Origin: Roseburia sp.
GTDB taxonomy: Bacteria; Bacillota; Clostridia; Lachnospirales; Lachnospiraceae
Assembly (NCBI GenBank): GCA_023664265.1
Contig: JAMPFV010000001.1
Span: 350,421 to 414,420 of the forward strand
Length of the DNA stretch: 64,000 bases
Direction of reading: 5' to 3'
A program made the translations under genes and the position numbers. Positions 9,187 to 18,307 of the stretch are shown in pieces (the first letter of the stretch is position 1; each line of letters opens with the position of its first letter). The notes under the pieces are model-generated. The model did not search any database, had not been told where the DNA came from, and saw only the letters and a list, made by a program, of their open reading frames with translations.

Positions 9187-10503
9187 ATGACCCATTACAA
9201 ACAAAACGCCGACTCCATCCGTATGGAGGGCGGGCGCCCTCTGGAGGGAACCGTGAGGATACAGGGGTCTAAAAATGCTTCGCTTCCTTTATTGGCCGCC
9301 TGCCTGCTGATTCCGGATAAATGTGTGCTTGAGGACTGCCCGGATATCACGGACGTGGACTGTATGAGCAGACTGATAGCGTGCGCGGGCGGTGTGGTGC
9401 GGCGGATTCCCTCAGCTTCGGGCCTTGCGTTGGAGGTAAATGCAGGGGATGTAACGGAAAGCAGACTGCCTGCCAAATATGTAAGCGCCATGCGCTCGTC
9501 GGTTATTCTTATGGGAGCGCTGCTCGGGCGCTTGGGCGAGGTCTATGTGGATTATCCGGGCGGCTGCGTGATCGGAGAGCGCCCGATTGATTTACATCTT
9601 TACGGCTTGGAGTGTCTGGGGGCGCAGATTTGGACGGAGGGCAGCCGCATCCATGCCTATGCGGATGAGCTTGTCGGGGCGGAAATCAGATTCCCGTCGG
9701 CCAGCGTCGGGGCCACCCAGAACACGATTCTCGCGGCGGTGACGGCGCGGGGAACGACCGTGATACGGAATGCCGCACGGGAGCCGGAAATCGTGGCGCT
9801 CTGTGATTTTCTCAATAAGGCGGGGGCGGACATCACGCTTTCGGAAGACTTTACGGAGCGGGGGAAGCTGGTCATTAAGGGGGTTGAGCTCAGCCGTCTT
9901 CACGGGGTGTCCTACAGGGTGGCGCCAGACCGGATTGTGGCGGGAACTTATCTGTTTGCTGGGCTTGCGGCCGGCGGCAGAATCGTGCTGGAGAATACGC
10001 CGCTCGACCACCTGGAAAGTGTCTGCGGCGTTATAACCGGCATGGGCGGCCTGCTGTCCGGGGACGGGGAGAGCGGCCTGTTGACGCTGGAGGCGCCCGA
10101 GAGAGGGTCATTGAGGAATTTGCCGTACATAGAGACGCGGGTGTACCCCGGATTTCCAACCGATCTGCAGTCACAGCTGATGGCGGCGGCCTGCGTGGCC
10201 AAGGGGAGCCTCACGATAAAGGAGACTGTTTTTTCAAGCCGGTTCAAGATCTTGGAGGAGCTGCGGCGGATGGGCGCCGAGATTGCGCTGCAGTCTGAGG
10301 ATATGGCGGTCATAACGGGCGGTGCGGCCCTTGAGGGCAGAAACGTGATCGCGAAGGAGCTTCGCGGCGGCGCAGCGCTGGTGATCGCGGGGCTTGCGGC
10401 TGACGGAATAACGACAGTCTCGGATATCTGCTATATCAACAGGGGCTATCAGGATATTGTGGAAGATTTTGCGCGGCTCGGCGCAAGGATAAGCTACGAT
10501 TAA
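9187..10503 (+). CDS. murA: UDP-N-acetylglucosamine 1-carboxyvinyltransferase
   Basis: An EPSP-synthase-fold enzyme that transfers enolpyruvate to UDP-GlcNAc, the first committed step of peptidoglycan synthesis. The N-terminal RIQGSKNASLPLLAA carries the conserved Lys-Asn, and the catalytic loop GGCVIGERPIDLHL retains the cysteine attacked by fosfomycin, so the enzyme should be fosfomycin-sensitive. The ATG at 9187 is preferred over a GTG at 9175 because GTGGTG at 9175-9180 then serves as ribosome site; 438 residues result. A 6-bp inverted repeat (CCACAT 9144-9149, ATGTGG 9173-9178) overlaps that site. Confidence 0.93.
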   Translation: MTHYKQNADSIRMEGGRPLEGTVRIQGSKNASLPLLAACLLIPDKCVLEDCPDITDVDCMSRLIACAGGVVRRIPSASGLALEVNAGDVTESRLPAKYVSAMRSSVILMGALLGRLGEVYVDYPGGCVIGERPIDLHLYGLECLGAQIWTEGSRIHAYADELVGAEIRFPSASVGATQNTILAAVTARGTTVIRNAAREPEIVALCDFLNKAGADITLSEDFTERGKLVIKGVELSRLHGVSYRVAPDRIVAGTYLFAGLAAGGRIVLENTPLDHLESVCGVITGMGGLLSGDGESGLLTLEAPERGSLRNLPYIETRVYPGFPTDLQSQLMAAACVAKGSLTIKETVFSSRFKILEELRRMGAEIALQSEDMAVITGGAALEGRNVIAKELRGGAALVIAGLAADGITTVSDICYINRGYQDIVEDFARLGARISYD

Positions 10504-10555
10504 CGCCGCGCGATGATTGCCGGGACGCGGCGCCGGGGATTTTGAAGGGATTAAA

Positions 10556-11308
10556 ATGAGGAACAGTGCGAACATAGAACGACTTCCGAATATCGGACGT
10601 AAAATACGGATTATCATTTTTCTGGGCATTATCAACGTGATGCTGATGGCGATGTATTTCGTGCTCATCCATTACGCGGTGAAAAACGTGATTGTGGACG
10701 GCAACCGGCATTATTCGGCCGAGCAGATAAAAGAGATGGTCATGCGGGGCGCCTTCGGGGATAATTCGCTCTACCTGTCAATGAAGTACAAGAACAAGGG
10801 AATAGACGATGTTCCCTTTGTGGAGACCATGGACGTCGTGGTGCAGTCGAACGATACCATCCGCATTACGGTGTACGAAAAGGCGTTGGCGGGGTATGTG
10901 GAATATCTCGGCAGATACATGTATTTCGACAACGAGGGCGTGGTGGTCGAGGCCTCCAAGGTGACCACGCCGGGGATTCCGAGGGTGACGGGCATTGCGT
11001 TTGACCATGTTATCCTGTATGAAAGGCTTCCCGTGGAGAATGACAATATTTTCCAGAATATCCTCACGATCACAAAGCTTTTGAACAAATACGACGTTAT
11101 CTGCGACAGCATCCGGTTTGACGACAGCTACAACGTGACCTTGGGCTACGGCGGCGTGAAGGTCAATATCGGGCAGTTGGAAAATCTCGACGAAAAACTG
11201 ATGCAGCTTCCTTATATTCTGCCCTCTCTGGAGGGGAAAAGGGGAACGCTGGATTTACAGAGCTATACTTTTGGCAAAAAAAGCGTCAGCTTTGAACAGG
11301 AAAATTAG
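10556..11308 (+). CDS. ftsQ: Cell division protein FtsQ/DivIB
   Basis: A 250-residue bitopic protein with a short cytoplasmic N-terminus, one transmembrane helix (about residues 19-42), a POTRA domain starting near VKNVIVDGNRHYSAEQIKEM, and a FtsQ-type beta domain with the YLGRYMYFDNEGVVVEA stretch. It connects FtsL and FtsB/DivIC in the divisome. The ATG at 10556 is chosen because GAAGGGA lies just upstream; an upstream in-frame ATG at 10517 has no site and would add basic residues. It sits between murA and ftsZ, as in many Clostridia. A 7-bp GC palindrome pair (about 10504-10530) lies in the gap before it. Confidence 0.9.
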   Translation: MRNSANIERLPNIGRKIRIIIFLGIINVMLMAMYFVLIHYAVKNVIVDGNRHYSAEQIKEMVMRGAFGDNSLYLSMKYKNKGIDDVPFVETMDVVVQSNDTIRITVYEKALAGYVEYLGRYMYFDNEGVVVEASKVTTPGIPRVTGIAFDHVILYERLPVENDNIFQNILTITKLLNKYDVICDSIRFDDSYNVTLGYGGVKVNIGQLENLDEKLMQLPYILPSLEGKRGTLDLQSYTFGKKSVSFEQEN

Positions 11309-11355
11309 TGTTTTACCATAAAATAAAGAAGAAAAGTAAAAAATAGGTTGCTAAA

Positions 11356-11385
11356 TTGACAAAAAAATTATATGATAAGTTAGAT
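11356..11385 (+). promoter_or_regulatory. Probable ftsZ promoter
   Basis: A consensus TTGACA (11356-11361) is followed 18 bp later by TTAGAT (11380-11385) in an A/T-rich gap before ftsZ. The -35 is perfect and the -10 weak. It would let ftsZ be transcribed apart from the wall genes. Confidence 0.5.
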
Positions 11386-11420
11386 GGCATTTAATAGGAA
11401 TTATGAAGGAGGAAGGAAAC

Positions 11421-12632
11421 TTGCTCGAGATTAGATCGAATGAGACAGACGCCGCGGCAAGAATTATTGTCGTCGGTGTTGGCGGTGCAGGCAACAATGC
11501 CGTGAACCGAATGATAGATGAAGCAATTACCGGCGTGGAATTTATCGGTGTAAATACAGATAAACAGGCCTTGCAGCTCTGCAAGGCGCCTAAGCTTTTG
11601 CAGATTGGTGAGAAGCTCACGAAGGGGCTTGGCGCCGGCGCGAAGCCGGAGGTGGGCGAGAAGGCCGCAGAGGAGAGTTCCGAGGACATCAAGGAGGCCA
11701 TCAAGGGCGCGGACATGGTGTTTGTCACCTGCGGTATGGGCGGCGGCACCGGAACGGGCGCGGCTCCGATTGTGGCGGCGATTGCCAAGGAGATGGGTAT
11801 TCTGACGGTCGGCGTTGTCACGAAGCCGTTCAAGTTCGAGGCGCGCACCCGCATGACGAATGCGATGGCGGGCATTGAGAAGCTCAAGACGCATGTGGAT
11901 ACCCTGATTGTTATCCCGAATGACAAGCTTCTCGAGATTGTGGACAGGCGTACCACGATGCCAGATGCCCTCAAGAAAGCGGACGAGGTGCTCCAGCAGT
12001 CCGTGCAGGGCATTACGGATCTGATTAACGTACCGTCCGTTATCAACCTTGATTTTGCGGATGTGCAGACCGTTATGAAGGACAAGGGTATCGCGCACAT
12101 CGGTATCGGCTACGGCAAGGGAGAGGACAAGGCTGCCGAGGCGATTAAGATGGCGGTTGAATCCCCGCTTCTGGAGACGACGCTCAGCGGCGCTACGGAT
12201 GTGATCCTGAATATCTCGGGCGATATTTCTATCTTTGATGCGAACGATGCCGCAAGCTATGTGCAGGAGCTTGCGGGTGATGATATCAACGTAATCTTCG
12301 GTGCGATGTACAATGAGGACATGGCGGATTCCTGTACCGTTACGGTAATCGCGACCGGCATTGTGCCTGGTGCGTCAGGCAGGGGGCCGATGGGCAAGCT
12401 TGGCAGCAACTTCTCCGTTGCGCCCAAGAATGTTCCGCCGACGCCCGTGCGGCCGAGACCGCAGGTCCCGCCCGGAATGCAGGGCACGCGTCCGATACCG
12501 CCGACAGCGGTTTCCGGTGCGATGCCGGGCAATCCGCAGGTGAAGCCGCTCACGGGTATTAAGCCCGCGACCGACATCAGAAGCAATGTGAAGGAGCAGT
12601 CCATCAAGATTCCGGATTTCTTAAAGCGATAA
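11421..12632 (+). CDS. ftsZ: Cell division protein FtsZ
   Basis: A 403-residue tubulin-like GTPase that assembles the Z ring. It shows [15 protein letters not shown] at the N-terminus, the GTP loop [10 protein letters not shown] near residue 107, and a C-terminal conserved peptide IKIPDFLKR that recruits membrane tethers. A Pro/Arg/Gly-rich linker separates core and tail. The TTG at 11421 is the likely start: AAGGAGGAAGG lies at the right distance and MLEIRSNE matches clostridial FtsZ, whereas the ATG at 11403 would place the ribosome site inside the gene. ftsA does not precede it, so the tether (SepF or a distant ftsA) must be elsewhere. Confidence 0.97.
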   Translation: MLEIRSNETDAAARIIVVGVGGAGNNAVNRMIDEAITGVEFIGVNTDKQALQLCKAPKLLQIGEKLTKGLGAGAKPEVGEKAAEESSEDIKEAIKGADMVFVTCGMGGGTGTGAAPIVAAIAKEMGILTVGVVTKPFKFEARTRMTNAMAGIEKLKTHVDTLIVIPNDKLLEIVDRRTTMPDALKKADEVLQQSVQGITDLINVPSVINLDFADVQTVMKDKGIAHIGIGYGKGEDKAAEAIKMAVESPLLETTLSGATDVILNISGDISIFDANDAASYVQELAGDDINVIFGAMYNEDMADSCTVTVIATGIVPGASGRGPMGKLGSNFSVAPKNVPPTPVRPRPQVPPGMQGTRPIPPTAVSGAMPGNPQVKPLTGIKPATDIRSNVKEQSIKIPDFLKR

Positions 12633-12665
12633 GCGCAAAAATAAAGTCGAAAAATAAACATAATT

Positions 12666-12704
12666 AAGCCCCATGCTTTGACAAAAAAAGCATGGGGCTT
12701 TTTG
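12666..12704 (+). terminator. Intrinsic terminator after ftsZ
   Basis: The 14-nt arms AAGCCCCATGCTTT (12666-12679) and AAAGCATGGGGCTT (12687-12700) are perfectly complementary and end in a T run. It overlaps the spoIIGA promoter: the TTGACA of that promoter begins at the end of the left arm and lies mainly in the loop. Confidence 0.9.
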
Positions 12705-12710
12705 TATACT
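12678..12710 (+). promoter_or_regulatory. spoIIGA promoter with long spacer and 0A-box-like site
   Basis: TTGACA (12678-12683) and TATACT (12705-12710) are good hexamers but 21 bp apart. The Bacillus subtilis spoIIG promoter is known for an abnormal 22-bp spacer and activation by phosphorylated Spo0A bound around the -35. TTTGACA here differs by one base from TTCGACA, the reverse complement of the 0A box. Spo0A control is therefore inferred. Confidence 0.65.
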
Positions 12711-12749
12711 AAAGAGGTCTTCGTTACAGGCAGGCCAATCAGGGAGGTG

Positions 12750-13526
12750 ATGAAAATTTATGAGATATACTTAGATGTTTACTGGATGGAAAACGCGATA
12801 CTGGATGCGCTGATATTGACGCTCACTCTGTTTCTGCAGGGGAAGCGGGTGGCGCCGTGGCGAATCGTGTCCGCGGCCGCAATCGGCGGGGCCGGATCCG
12901 TTTTTGTACTGATTCTGGGAATAAAATATGGAATTTTATATATTTTGGCAGTGCTGGCCATCGATGCCGTGATGTTTCCGGTCGCGGTCAAATCGCCCGG
13001 ATCGGAGCTGTTGATAAACATCGCGTGCTTTCACGGATTGGCCTTTGTGTATACAAAGCTCGATATGTGCGTGGGGCGGCTGGGCATCCCGGACAGTCTG
13101 CGAGTTGTCACGCCGGTGATTTTTACCGTGCTGATCATGGCGGTTTCGCGGTATCAGACAAGAAAACGCGCCCGGCGGATATATTCGGTCGCAATCACCG
13201 AGAATGGGGAAAATGTCGAAATGAAGGCGCTGTTCGACACGGGAAATTCTCTGACGGAGCCTGTCAGCGGCAGGCCGGTGTCCATTGTCGAGGAGAATGC
13301 GATCACGAGGCTGTGGCTGGAGGCGCGCCCGCAGAAATATAAGATCATCCCGTTCCGGAGCATCGGCAGGGAGCACGGGCTCCTTGAGGGGACAACGGTG
13401 GATGAGCTGATAATCCGAAAGGACGACGGGCAGATTGTGGAAAAGGATGCGGTTGTCGCCTTGTATAAGGGAAAACTTTCCAAGGACGGTTCGTATCAAA
13501 TGATATTGAATCAGGGATTATTTTGA
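12750..13526 (+). CDS. spoIIGA: Sigma-E processing peptidase SpoIIGA
   Basis: A 258-residue protein with five hydrophobic segments in the first about 140 residues and a C-terminal aspartic protease domain. The catalytic motif is D163-T-G-N-S in MKALFDTGNSLTEPVSG. SpoIIGA sits in the septal membrane and cleaves pro-sigma-E in the mother cell after a signal from the forespore. The ATG at 12750 gives MKIYEIYLDVYW, similar to family N-termini, with GGGAGG immediately upstream; the spacing is tight and the exact start is not certain. sigE follows 30 bp later. Confidence 0.92.
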   Translation: MKIYEIYLDVYWMENAILDALILTLTLFLQGKRVAPWRIVSAAAIGGAGSVFVLILGIKYGILYILAVLAIDAVMFPVAVKSPGSELLINIACFHGLAFVYTKLDMCVGRLGIPDSLRVVTPVIFTVLIMAVSRYQTRKRARRIYSVAITENGENVEMKALFDTGNSLTEPVSGRPVSIVEENAITRLWLEARPQKYKIIPFRSIGREHGLLEGTTVDELIIRKDDGQIVEKDAVVALYKGKLSKDGSYQMILNQGLF

Positions 13527-13556
13527 CGAAGAAAGATAATAATGAGGAGGAACGAA

Positions 13557-14300
13557 ATGGTTTTGAATGTATATTTACCGGGGAGAATGAGAGTCTCTGT
13601 GAGAGGAAAGGACTGCCGCGGCGCAGGAAGAAGCGCGGAGAGCAGGCAGGAGATACACTATATCGGAGGCTCGGAAATTCTGCCGCCGCCCTTGGATACG
13701 GAGGAGGAGAACGAGGCCATCAGCGCTCTGGAGACGGATGATGCGACCCGGGCGCGCGCGACCCTGATAGAACACAACCTGCGGCTTGTCGTCTATATCG
13801 CGAAGAAATTCGACAACACGGGGATTGGGATAGAGGATTTGATCTCGATCGGGACGATCGGACTGATAAAGGCGATCAATACCTTTAACCGGGATAAGAA
13901 CATCAAGCTTGCGACCTACGCGTCGCGGTGCATTGAAAATGAGATTCTGATGTACCTGAGGCGGAACAACAAGACCAAGCTTGAGGTCTCCATCGACGAG
14001 CCGCTGAACGTGGACTGGGACGGGAACGAGCTGCTGCTGTCCGACATTCTGGGGACGGACGAGGACGTTATCTACCGCGACCTTGAGAATGAGGTTGAAC
14101 GCAATCTCCTGAAGAAGGCCATATCCAGGCTTGGGGAACGGGAGCAGACCATCATTATGCTGCGCTTCGGGCTCGGGCAGTACAATGACCGGGAGATGAC
14201 GCAGAAGGAGGTCGCGGACTACCTTGGAATCTCGCAGTCCTACATATCCCGTCTGGAGAAGAAGATTATGAAGCGCCTGAAAAAAGAGATGGTGAGCTAG
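13557..14300 (+). CDS. sigE: Sporulation sigma factor sigma-E (pro-form)
   Basis: A 247-residue sigma-70 family factor controlling early mother-cell genes. An N-terminal pro-region of about 35 residues ends in [12 protein letters not shown], which matches the known SpoIIGA cleavage region of pro-sigma-E. Region 2 ([20 protein letters not shown] and the [10 protein letters not shown] core) and region 4 with a helix-turn-helix ([20 protein letters not shown]) follow. The ATG at 13557 is chosen because GAGGAGG at 13544-13550 then forms its ribosome site; the ATG at 13542 overlaps that site. The pro-region here is Arg-rich and differs from Bacillus. Confidence 0.96.
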   Translation: MVLNVYLPGRMRVSVRGKDCRGAGRSAESRQEIHYIGGSEILPPPLDTEEENEAISALETDDATRARATLIEHNLRLVVYIAKKFDNTGIGIEDLISIGTIGLIKAINTFNRDKNIKLATYASRCIENEILMYLRRNNKTKLEVSIDEPLNVDWDGNELLLSDILGTDEDVIYRDLENEVERNLLKKAISRLGEREQTIIMLRFGLGQYNDREMTQKEVADYLGISQSYISRLEKKIMKRLKKEMVS

Positions 14301-14401
14301 AGACCGGGAGGAGGGAAACGCTGTATTTATACCGCTTCGGTACATATGTCATGCGCGGACGGGAAGCCGCGCACGGCATGAAATATAGGAGGGTATAAGA
14401 G

Positions 14402-15184
14402 ATGGCACAGGGTAAGGTTGAAATATGCGGTGTAAATACAGCGAAGCTCCCGATACTGAAGAACGAGGAAAAGCAAGAGCTCTTTGCGCGAATCGAGCAG
14501 GGGGACAGGGAAGCGCGCGAGGCCTACATCAAGGGGAACCTGCGCTTGGTGTTGAGCGTTATCAAGCGCTTCTCGCAGTCGAATGAGAATGTGGACGATC
14601 TGTTCCAGATAGGCTGCATCGGACTGATAAAGGCAATCGACAACTTTGATTCGAGTCTGGACGTGAAGTTCAGCACCTATGCCGTGCCGATGATCATCGG
14701 GGAAATCCGCCGCTTTCTGCGGGATTCGAGCAACCCGATACGGGTGAGCCGTTCCCTGAAGGACACGGCGTATAAGGCGATTTACGCCAAGGAGAGCCTG
14801 ACCAAGAAGAACCTGCGGGAGCCGACCATCATGGAGATATCGCAGGAGATCGGGATTTCCAAGGAGGATATCGTCTATGCCCTCGACGCCATCCAGAACC
14901 CGATGAGCCTGTACGAGCCGGTGTACACGGAGGGAGGGGACACGCTCTATGTGATGGACCAGATCAGCGACAAGAAGTGCAAGGAGGAGAACTGGGTCGA
15001 GAACATTTCCCTGAGCGAGGCGATGAAGCGGCTGGACGAGCGGGAAAACGAAATTATCCGACTGCGCTTTTTTGAGGGAAAGACGCAGATGGAGGTCGCC
15101 GAGTATATCGGCATATCGCAGGCGCAGGTCTCAAGGCTTGAGAAGAATGCGCTGCAGACAATGAAGAAGTATTTGGTGTATTAA
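14402..15184 (+). CDS. sigG: Sporulation sigma factor sigma-G
   Basis: A 260-residue sigma-70 family factor for late forespore genes. The N-terminus (KVEICGVNTAKLPILKNEE) is the conserved sigma-G box bound by anti-sigma factors. Region 2 reads NLRLVLSVIKRFSQSNENVD and region 4 has the MEVAEYIGISQAQVSRLEK helix-turn-helix. A strong AGGAGGG precedes the ATG. It lies 101 bp after sigE, the standard clostridial order. The gap contains a GC-rich hairpin (about 14349-14381); I could not pick out a convincing sigma-F or sigma-G promoter there. Confidence 0.96.
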   Translation: MAQGKVEICGVNTAKLPILKNEEKQELFARIEQGDREAREAYIKGNLRLVLSVIKRFSQSNENVDDLFQIGCIGLIKAIDNFDSSLDVKFSTYAVPMIIGEIRRFLRDSSNPIRVSRSLKDTAYKAIYAKESLTKKNLREPTIMEISQEIGISKEDIVYALDAIQNPMSLYEPVYTEGGDTLYVMDQISDKKCKEENWVENISLSEAMKRLDERENEIIRLRFFEGKTQMEVAEYIGISQAQVSRLEKNALQTMKKYLVY

Positions 15185-15187
15185 TTG

Positions 15188-15216
15188 TTGACTTCAAACG
15201 AAAATGGATTTACAAT
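15188..15216 (+). promoter_or_regulatory. Promoter for the phosphopantetheinyl transferase gene
   Basis: TTGACT (15188-15193) and TACAAT (15211-15216) are separated by exactly 17 bp, a near-consensus sigma-A promoter just after sigG. Confidence 0.7.
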
Positions 15217-15242
15217 AAATTCTATAGGCAATAATCTTTCTG

Positions 15243-15262
15243 CCCCGGAGTATTACCCGGGG
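15243..15262 (+). promoter_or_regulatory. Leader hairpin overlapping a ribosome site
   Basis: CCCCGG (15243-15248) pairs with CCGGGG (15257-15262) around an 8-nt loop. The GGGG of the right arm is the only Shine-Dalgarno-like sequence for the ATG at 15270, so folding should hinder initiation. Confidence 0.45.
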
Positions 15263-15269
15263 TAACTCT

Positions 15270-15971
15270 ATGGTAGAGGAAATGCGGAAGTTGAGAATAT
15301 ATGCGGCAGGGCTTTTGGACGCGGGGGCCGCGGACCTGATGCCCCTGTTGGATAAAAGCAGGCGGGAAAAGCTCGCCGCCATCAGGAACCCGGGGGAGCG
15401 GCAAAGATGCCTTACGGCGGGACTGCTTCTCAGACATGCGTTTTTGCACAGCGGCTACAGCCGGGAGCAATGGCGGCAGGCGGAAATCGTATATGGCGAA
15501 TACGGGAAGCCCGGCATCAGGGGGCTGCCCGGATTTCATTACTCAATATCACACTCGGAGGAGTGGGTGATCTGCGCGGTCGGGGATATACCGGTCGGCG
15601 CGGATATACAGAGGATGCGTCCGTGGAAAATACAGATGGCAAGGCGGTTTTATTCCGATGAAGAATATGACAGGCTTGTCAGTTTGACGGATGCGGGACG
15701 GCAGACGGAGTGCTTTTATCAGATGTGGGCGGCCAAGGAAAGCTATGGAAAGCTGACGGGACGCGGCATTGGCGAGGGCGTCAGCCGGTATGTGACCGAC
15801 GGGGAGCTTGAGCACATTCGCGGGAAGGATACATATCCGTTTCCCATCCGACTATATGACACGATTGCCGATTATATCGTATGTGTATGCAGCAGGGAGG
15901 CGTGTTTTCCGGAGGAAATCATCTTTGCTGATTTGCACGAGATTTTGAGAATTCATAAGGTGGAGGGATAA
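15270..15971 (+). CDS. 4'-phosphopantetheinyl transferase (Sfp type)
   Basis: A 233-residue Sfp-family enzyme that moves phosphopantetheine from CoA to a carrier-protein serine. Family marks are GEYGKPGIRGLPGFHYSISH, the metal-binding VGADIQRM and the catalytic WAAKESYGKLTGRG motif. It is pseudo-dimeric, as usual for Sfp, and twice the size of AcpS. The start is uncertain: ATG 15270 has GGGG seven bases upstream in a hairpin, while ATG 15282 gives MRKLRIYAAG. It is in the same transcription direction as the next gene, only a base apart. A possible client is unknown; the adenylation-domain island near 55 kb encodes no carrier domain. Confidence 0.88.
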   Translation: MVEEMRKLRIYAAGLLDAGAADLMPLLDKSRREKLAAIRNPGERQRCLTAGLLLRHAFLHSGYSREQWRQAEIVYGEYGKPGIRGLPGFHYSISHSEEWVICAVGDIPVGADIQRMRPWKIQMARRFYSDEEYDRLVSLTDAGRQTECFYQMWAAKESYGKLTGRGIGEGVSRYVTDGELEHIRGKDTYPFPIRLYDTIADYIVCVCSREACFPEEIIFADLHEILRIHKVEG

Positions 15972-15972
15972 A

Positions 15973-18291
15973 ATGCTAAAGGAAAATGGGAAAAATACCG
16001 TCAAAAAGGGAGAATCGGTATTTAAAAAGGGTGAGGAGCTAAAGCAGATCGGTATCGTGCTTTCCGGAAAGGTGCTGATGATCGGCGACTGCGTGCGGAT
16101 GGTTCGGCCGCAGGGCTCGTATCTGGCGTTGAATGACGTGAATGAGGAGGCGTATACCGCAAGCTATCTTGCGACGGAGGATTCCGTGATCTACGCGCTT
16201 CCCGTGACGGGGGAGGGCACGATTCGCAATATCATAGCAAAGAGCATTGATTACCGCGCGATTATGATATCCTCTCAGTTCAAATACGCGGTGGAGCTGT
16301 CGAGAATCAAGAACAGTCTGACGGACAGCGCGGAGCGGCTCTTTATCTTTGCGAAGAAGAGCTATGAGGAATATCTGCGGTACAGCAAGGTTTACGAGCT
16401 GCCGGCGACGGCGCTCGGGGAGCTGGATGAGCTGCAGATGTACACGGGAGAGCAGGGCATCAATGAGTACAGGCTGGCTTACTATGAGGAGGGCGCGAAG
16501 ATTCCGCTCTCCGCCAACAAGCAGTATTTCTCCTACAGCGAGGAGATGGTCAGCTTTCAGGTAAATGAGATTATTTCGCTGGTGGCTTTTTTGAAGGACG
16601 AATGCGCGGCGGTGGTCGAGTACAACAAAAATCTGCTCGGACTGATTGCGCTTCGGCCGCGGCACAATCTTTTTGAGTATCTGTGCACCAAGGCGTCGGA
16701 GATTAAGAAGAAGGACGACGTTCCGATGGATATGCTGACACTCCTGTCAGGTATTATCGAGGAGGTGGCTCTGCAGCACAGGGCGCTGCAAAAGCAGGTG
16801 GCGGATTTGCCGGCGTTTGATGAGGCGGCGTTAAAGAACCGGATGGCGGGTATCGCCTCTGTGGAGCTTCTGATGGAGCAGGAGAAGTCCAAGGAGGAGC
16901 GGGACGAGGAAATCGAGCGGGATGTGGCTTCCCTCGCCAACTCCATGGCGCAGATTATCAAGTACGGCGCGATAAGCGAGGCGGACGAGAACACGCTTAG
17001 GACGAATGTGGAGTATCTGGTCAAGGCGCCTGACAGACTGTCGGTGGAGGATGATGTGCGCAAGGCGAAGAAGGCGATTACCCCGATTGTCTTCCGGCTG
17101 TATCTGACCTGCTATCGGCGGATAAAGGAGGGCCTGATCGCACCGCCCAAGGCGGTGGAGCTGTTTATGAACTTCGGCTTTCTGGACGAGCGGCTGCTCG
17201 AGCCGGAGCATCTGGAGTTCCTCTGCGGCATCGAGCCGGAGAAGAGCGAAGGCCCCTGCAGGGTGTTTACCATGATGGAATGGCTGGATATGATCTATGA
17301 GGGCAAGCGGGAGCCGTCCAAGAGCGAGTTTGACGAGGACTACGCGGAGAACCTCCGCACCCTCAAGAAGCAGGGCGATATCACCGAGAAGCAGATGAAA
17401 GTGCTGCTCGAGGATATGGATAAGCGCGTCGAGTATGAGATTATGAATATGCAGATGAGCAATTCCCGCACCGTATACGGGCATCCCTCCGCATATATGC
17501 CGATTCTGTACAAGGAGGCCATTTTCGGGACGCTTGACACTCTTCTGGTGACGAAGAAGCGTATCAACGAGAGTGTGCGGGATCTGCTCAAGATTGATTA
17601 TTCGGCGTTTTACAGGGAGGTTATCTACTCCAACAGCAATCTGAAGATCATCAATGAGACGGTGATGAAGAATATCTATCCGGATGTCATCCTGTTGCCG
17701 CTATTCGGGCTTAACGCGTCCATGTGGCAGGAGGTCGGCGGTCGCAACAAGGGAACGCCGGGCCGCTTCTGCTTCCCGATTATGACCAACACCAATCTCG
17801 ATGACATGATGGTCAAGATGTTCGGCCGCTTCCGCTGGGAGCTCTGCAGATGCATTCAGGGCATGGCGTGGAACGACGTAAAGGTGAGGTCGCTCACCTC
17901 GGAATATATGGACTATATACAGTTTTACCGCAAGAACCGCGATTTGTCGGATGAGGCGCGCGAGAAGCTCAAGCTGCAGATTCAGAAAGGCAGGAACAAT
18001 TCGCGTGAGATTTTCCTGATTGACTACGAGATATGGATCAAGAGCGAGTCGAACGGTTCCATGAAGCTGAACAAGGTGGCAAGAGAGCTGCTGGCGACCT
18101 ACTGTCCGTTTGAGAAGACCCTGCGGGCCAAGCTGAACGCGCAGCGTCCGTATGAGGTGGCGATGGCGCGCAGCATTCGGAATGCACAGAAGAAGAAGCA
18201 GGAGCTGGAGCTCAAGATGAAGGCGATTCAGAAGACGGCGGAGGTGCCGGAGGAGATCATGGACACCTACAAGTTCTATACGGAGATGTAA
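15973..18291 (+). CDS. Large cytoplasmic protein with N-terminal cNMP-binding-like domain
   Basis: A 772-residue soluble protein that I do not recognise by name. The first about 120 residues resemble a cyclic-nucleotide-binding beta roll (KKGESVFKKGEELKQIGIVLSGKVLMIG), but the phosphate-binding RxA cassette is not obvious. The rest is mostly helical and charged, with no transmembrane segment and no helix-turn-helix I can see. The C-terminal part has conserved-looking stretches such as LLPLFGLNASMWQEVGGRNK and IDYEIWIKSESNGSMKLNK, and ends in a Lys/Glu-rich helix. Strong ribosome site GGAGGG. It starts one base after the phosphopantetheinyl transferase and is likely cotranscribed. A sensing or regulatory role is only inferred. 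Confidence 0.6.
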   Translation: MLKENGKNTVKKGESVFKKGEELKQIGIVLSGKVLMIGDCVRMVRPQGSYLALNDVNEEAYTASYLATEDSVIYALPVTGEGTIRNIIAKSIDYRAIMISSQFKYAVELSRIKNSLTDSAERLFIFAKKSYEEYLRYSKVYELPATALGELDELQMYTGEQGINEYRLAYYEEGAKIPLSANKQYFSYSEEMVSFQVNEIISLVAFLKDECAAVVEYNKNLLGLIALRPRHNLFEYLCTKASEIKKKDDVPMDMLTLLSGIIEEVALQHRALQKQVADLPAFDEAALKNRMAGIASVELLMEQEKSKEERDEEIERDVASLANSMAQIIKYGAISEADENTLRTNVEYLVKAPDRLSVEDDVRKAKKAITPIVFRLYLTCYRRIKEGLIAPPKAVELFMNFGFLDERLLEPEHLEFLCGIEPEKSEGPCRVFTMMEWLDMIYEGKREPSKSEFDEDYAENLRTLKKQGDITEKQMKVLLEDMDKRVEYEIMNMQMSNSRTVYGHPSAYMPILYKEAIFGTLDTLLVTKKRINESVRDLLKIDYSAFYREVIYSNSNLKIINETVMKNIYPDVILLPLFGLNASMWQEVGGRNKGTPGRFCFPIMTNTNLDDMMVKMFGRFRWELCRCIQGMAWNDVKVRSLTSEYMDYIQFYRKNRDLSDEAREKLKLQIQKGRNNSREIFLIDYEIWIKSESNGSMKLNKVARELLATYCPFEKTLRAKLNAQRPYEVAMARSIRNAQKKKQELELKMKAIQKTAEVPEEIMDTYKFYTEM

Positions 18292-18307
18292 ATAAAATCC
18301 AAAATAT

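Noticed and set aside
14301..14401. Sigma-F/sigma-G promoter upstream of sigG
   Set aside because: Several partial matches exist but none has correct spacing with both boxes, so I did not list it.
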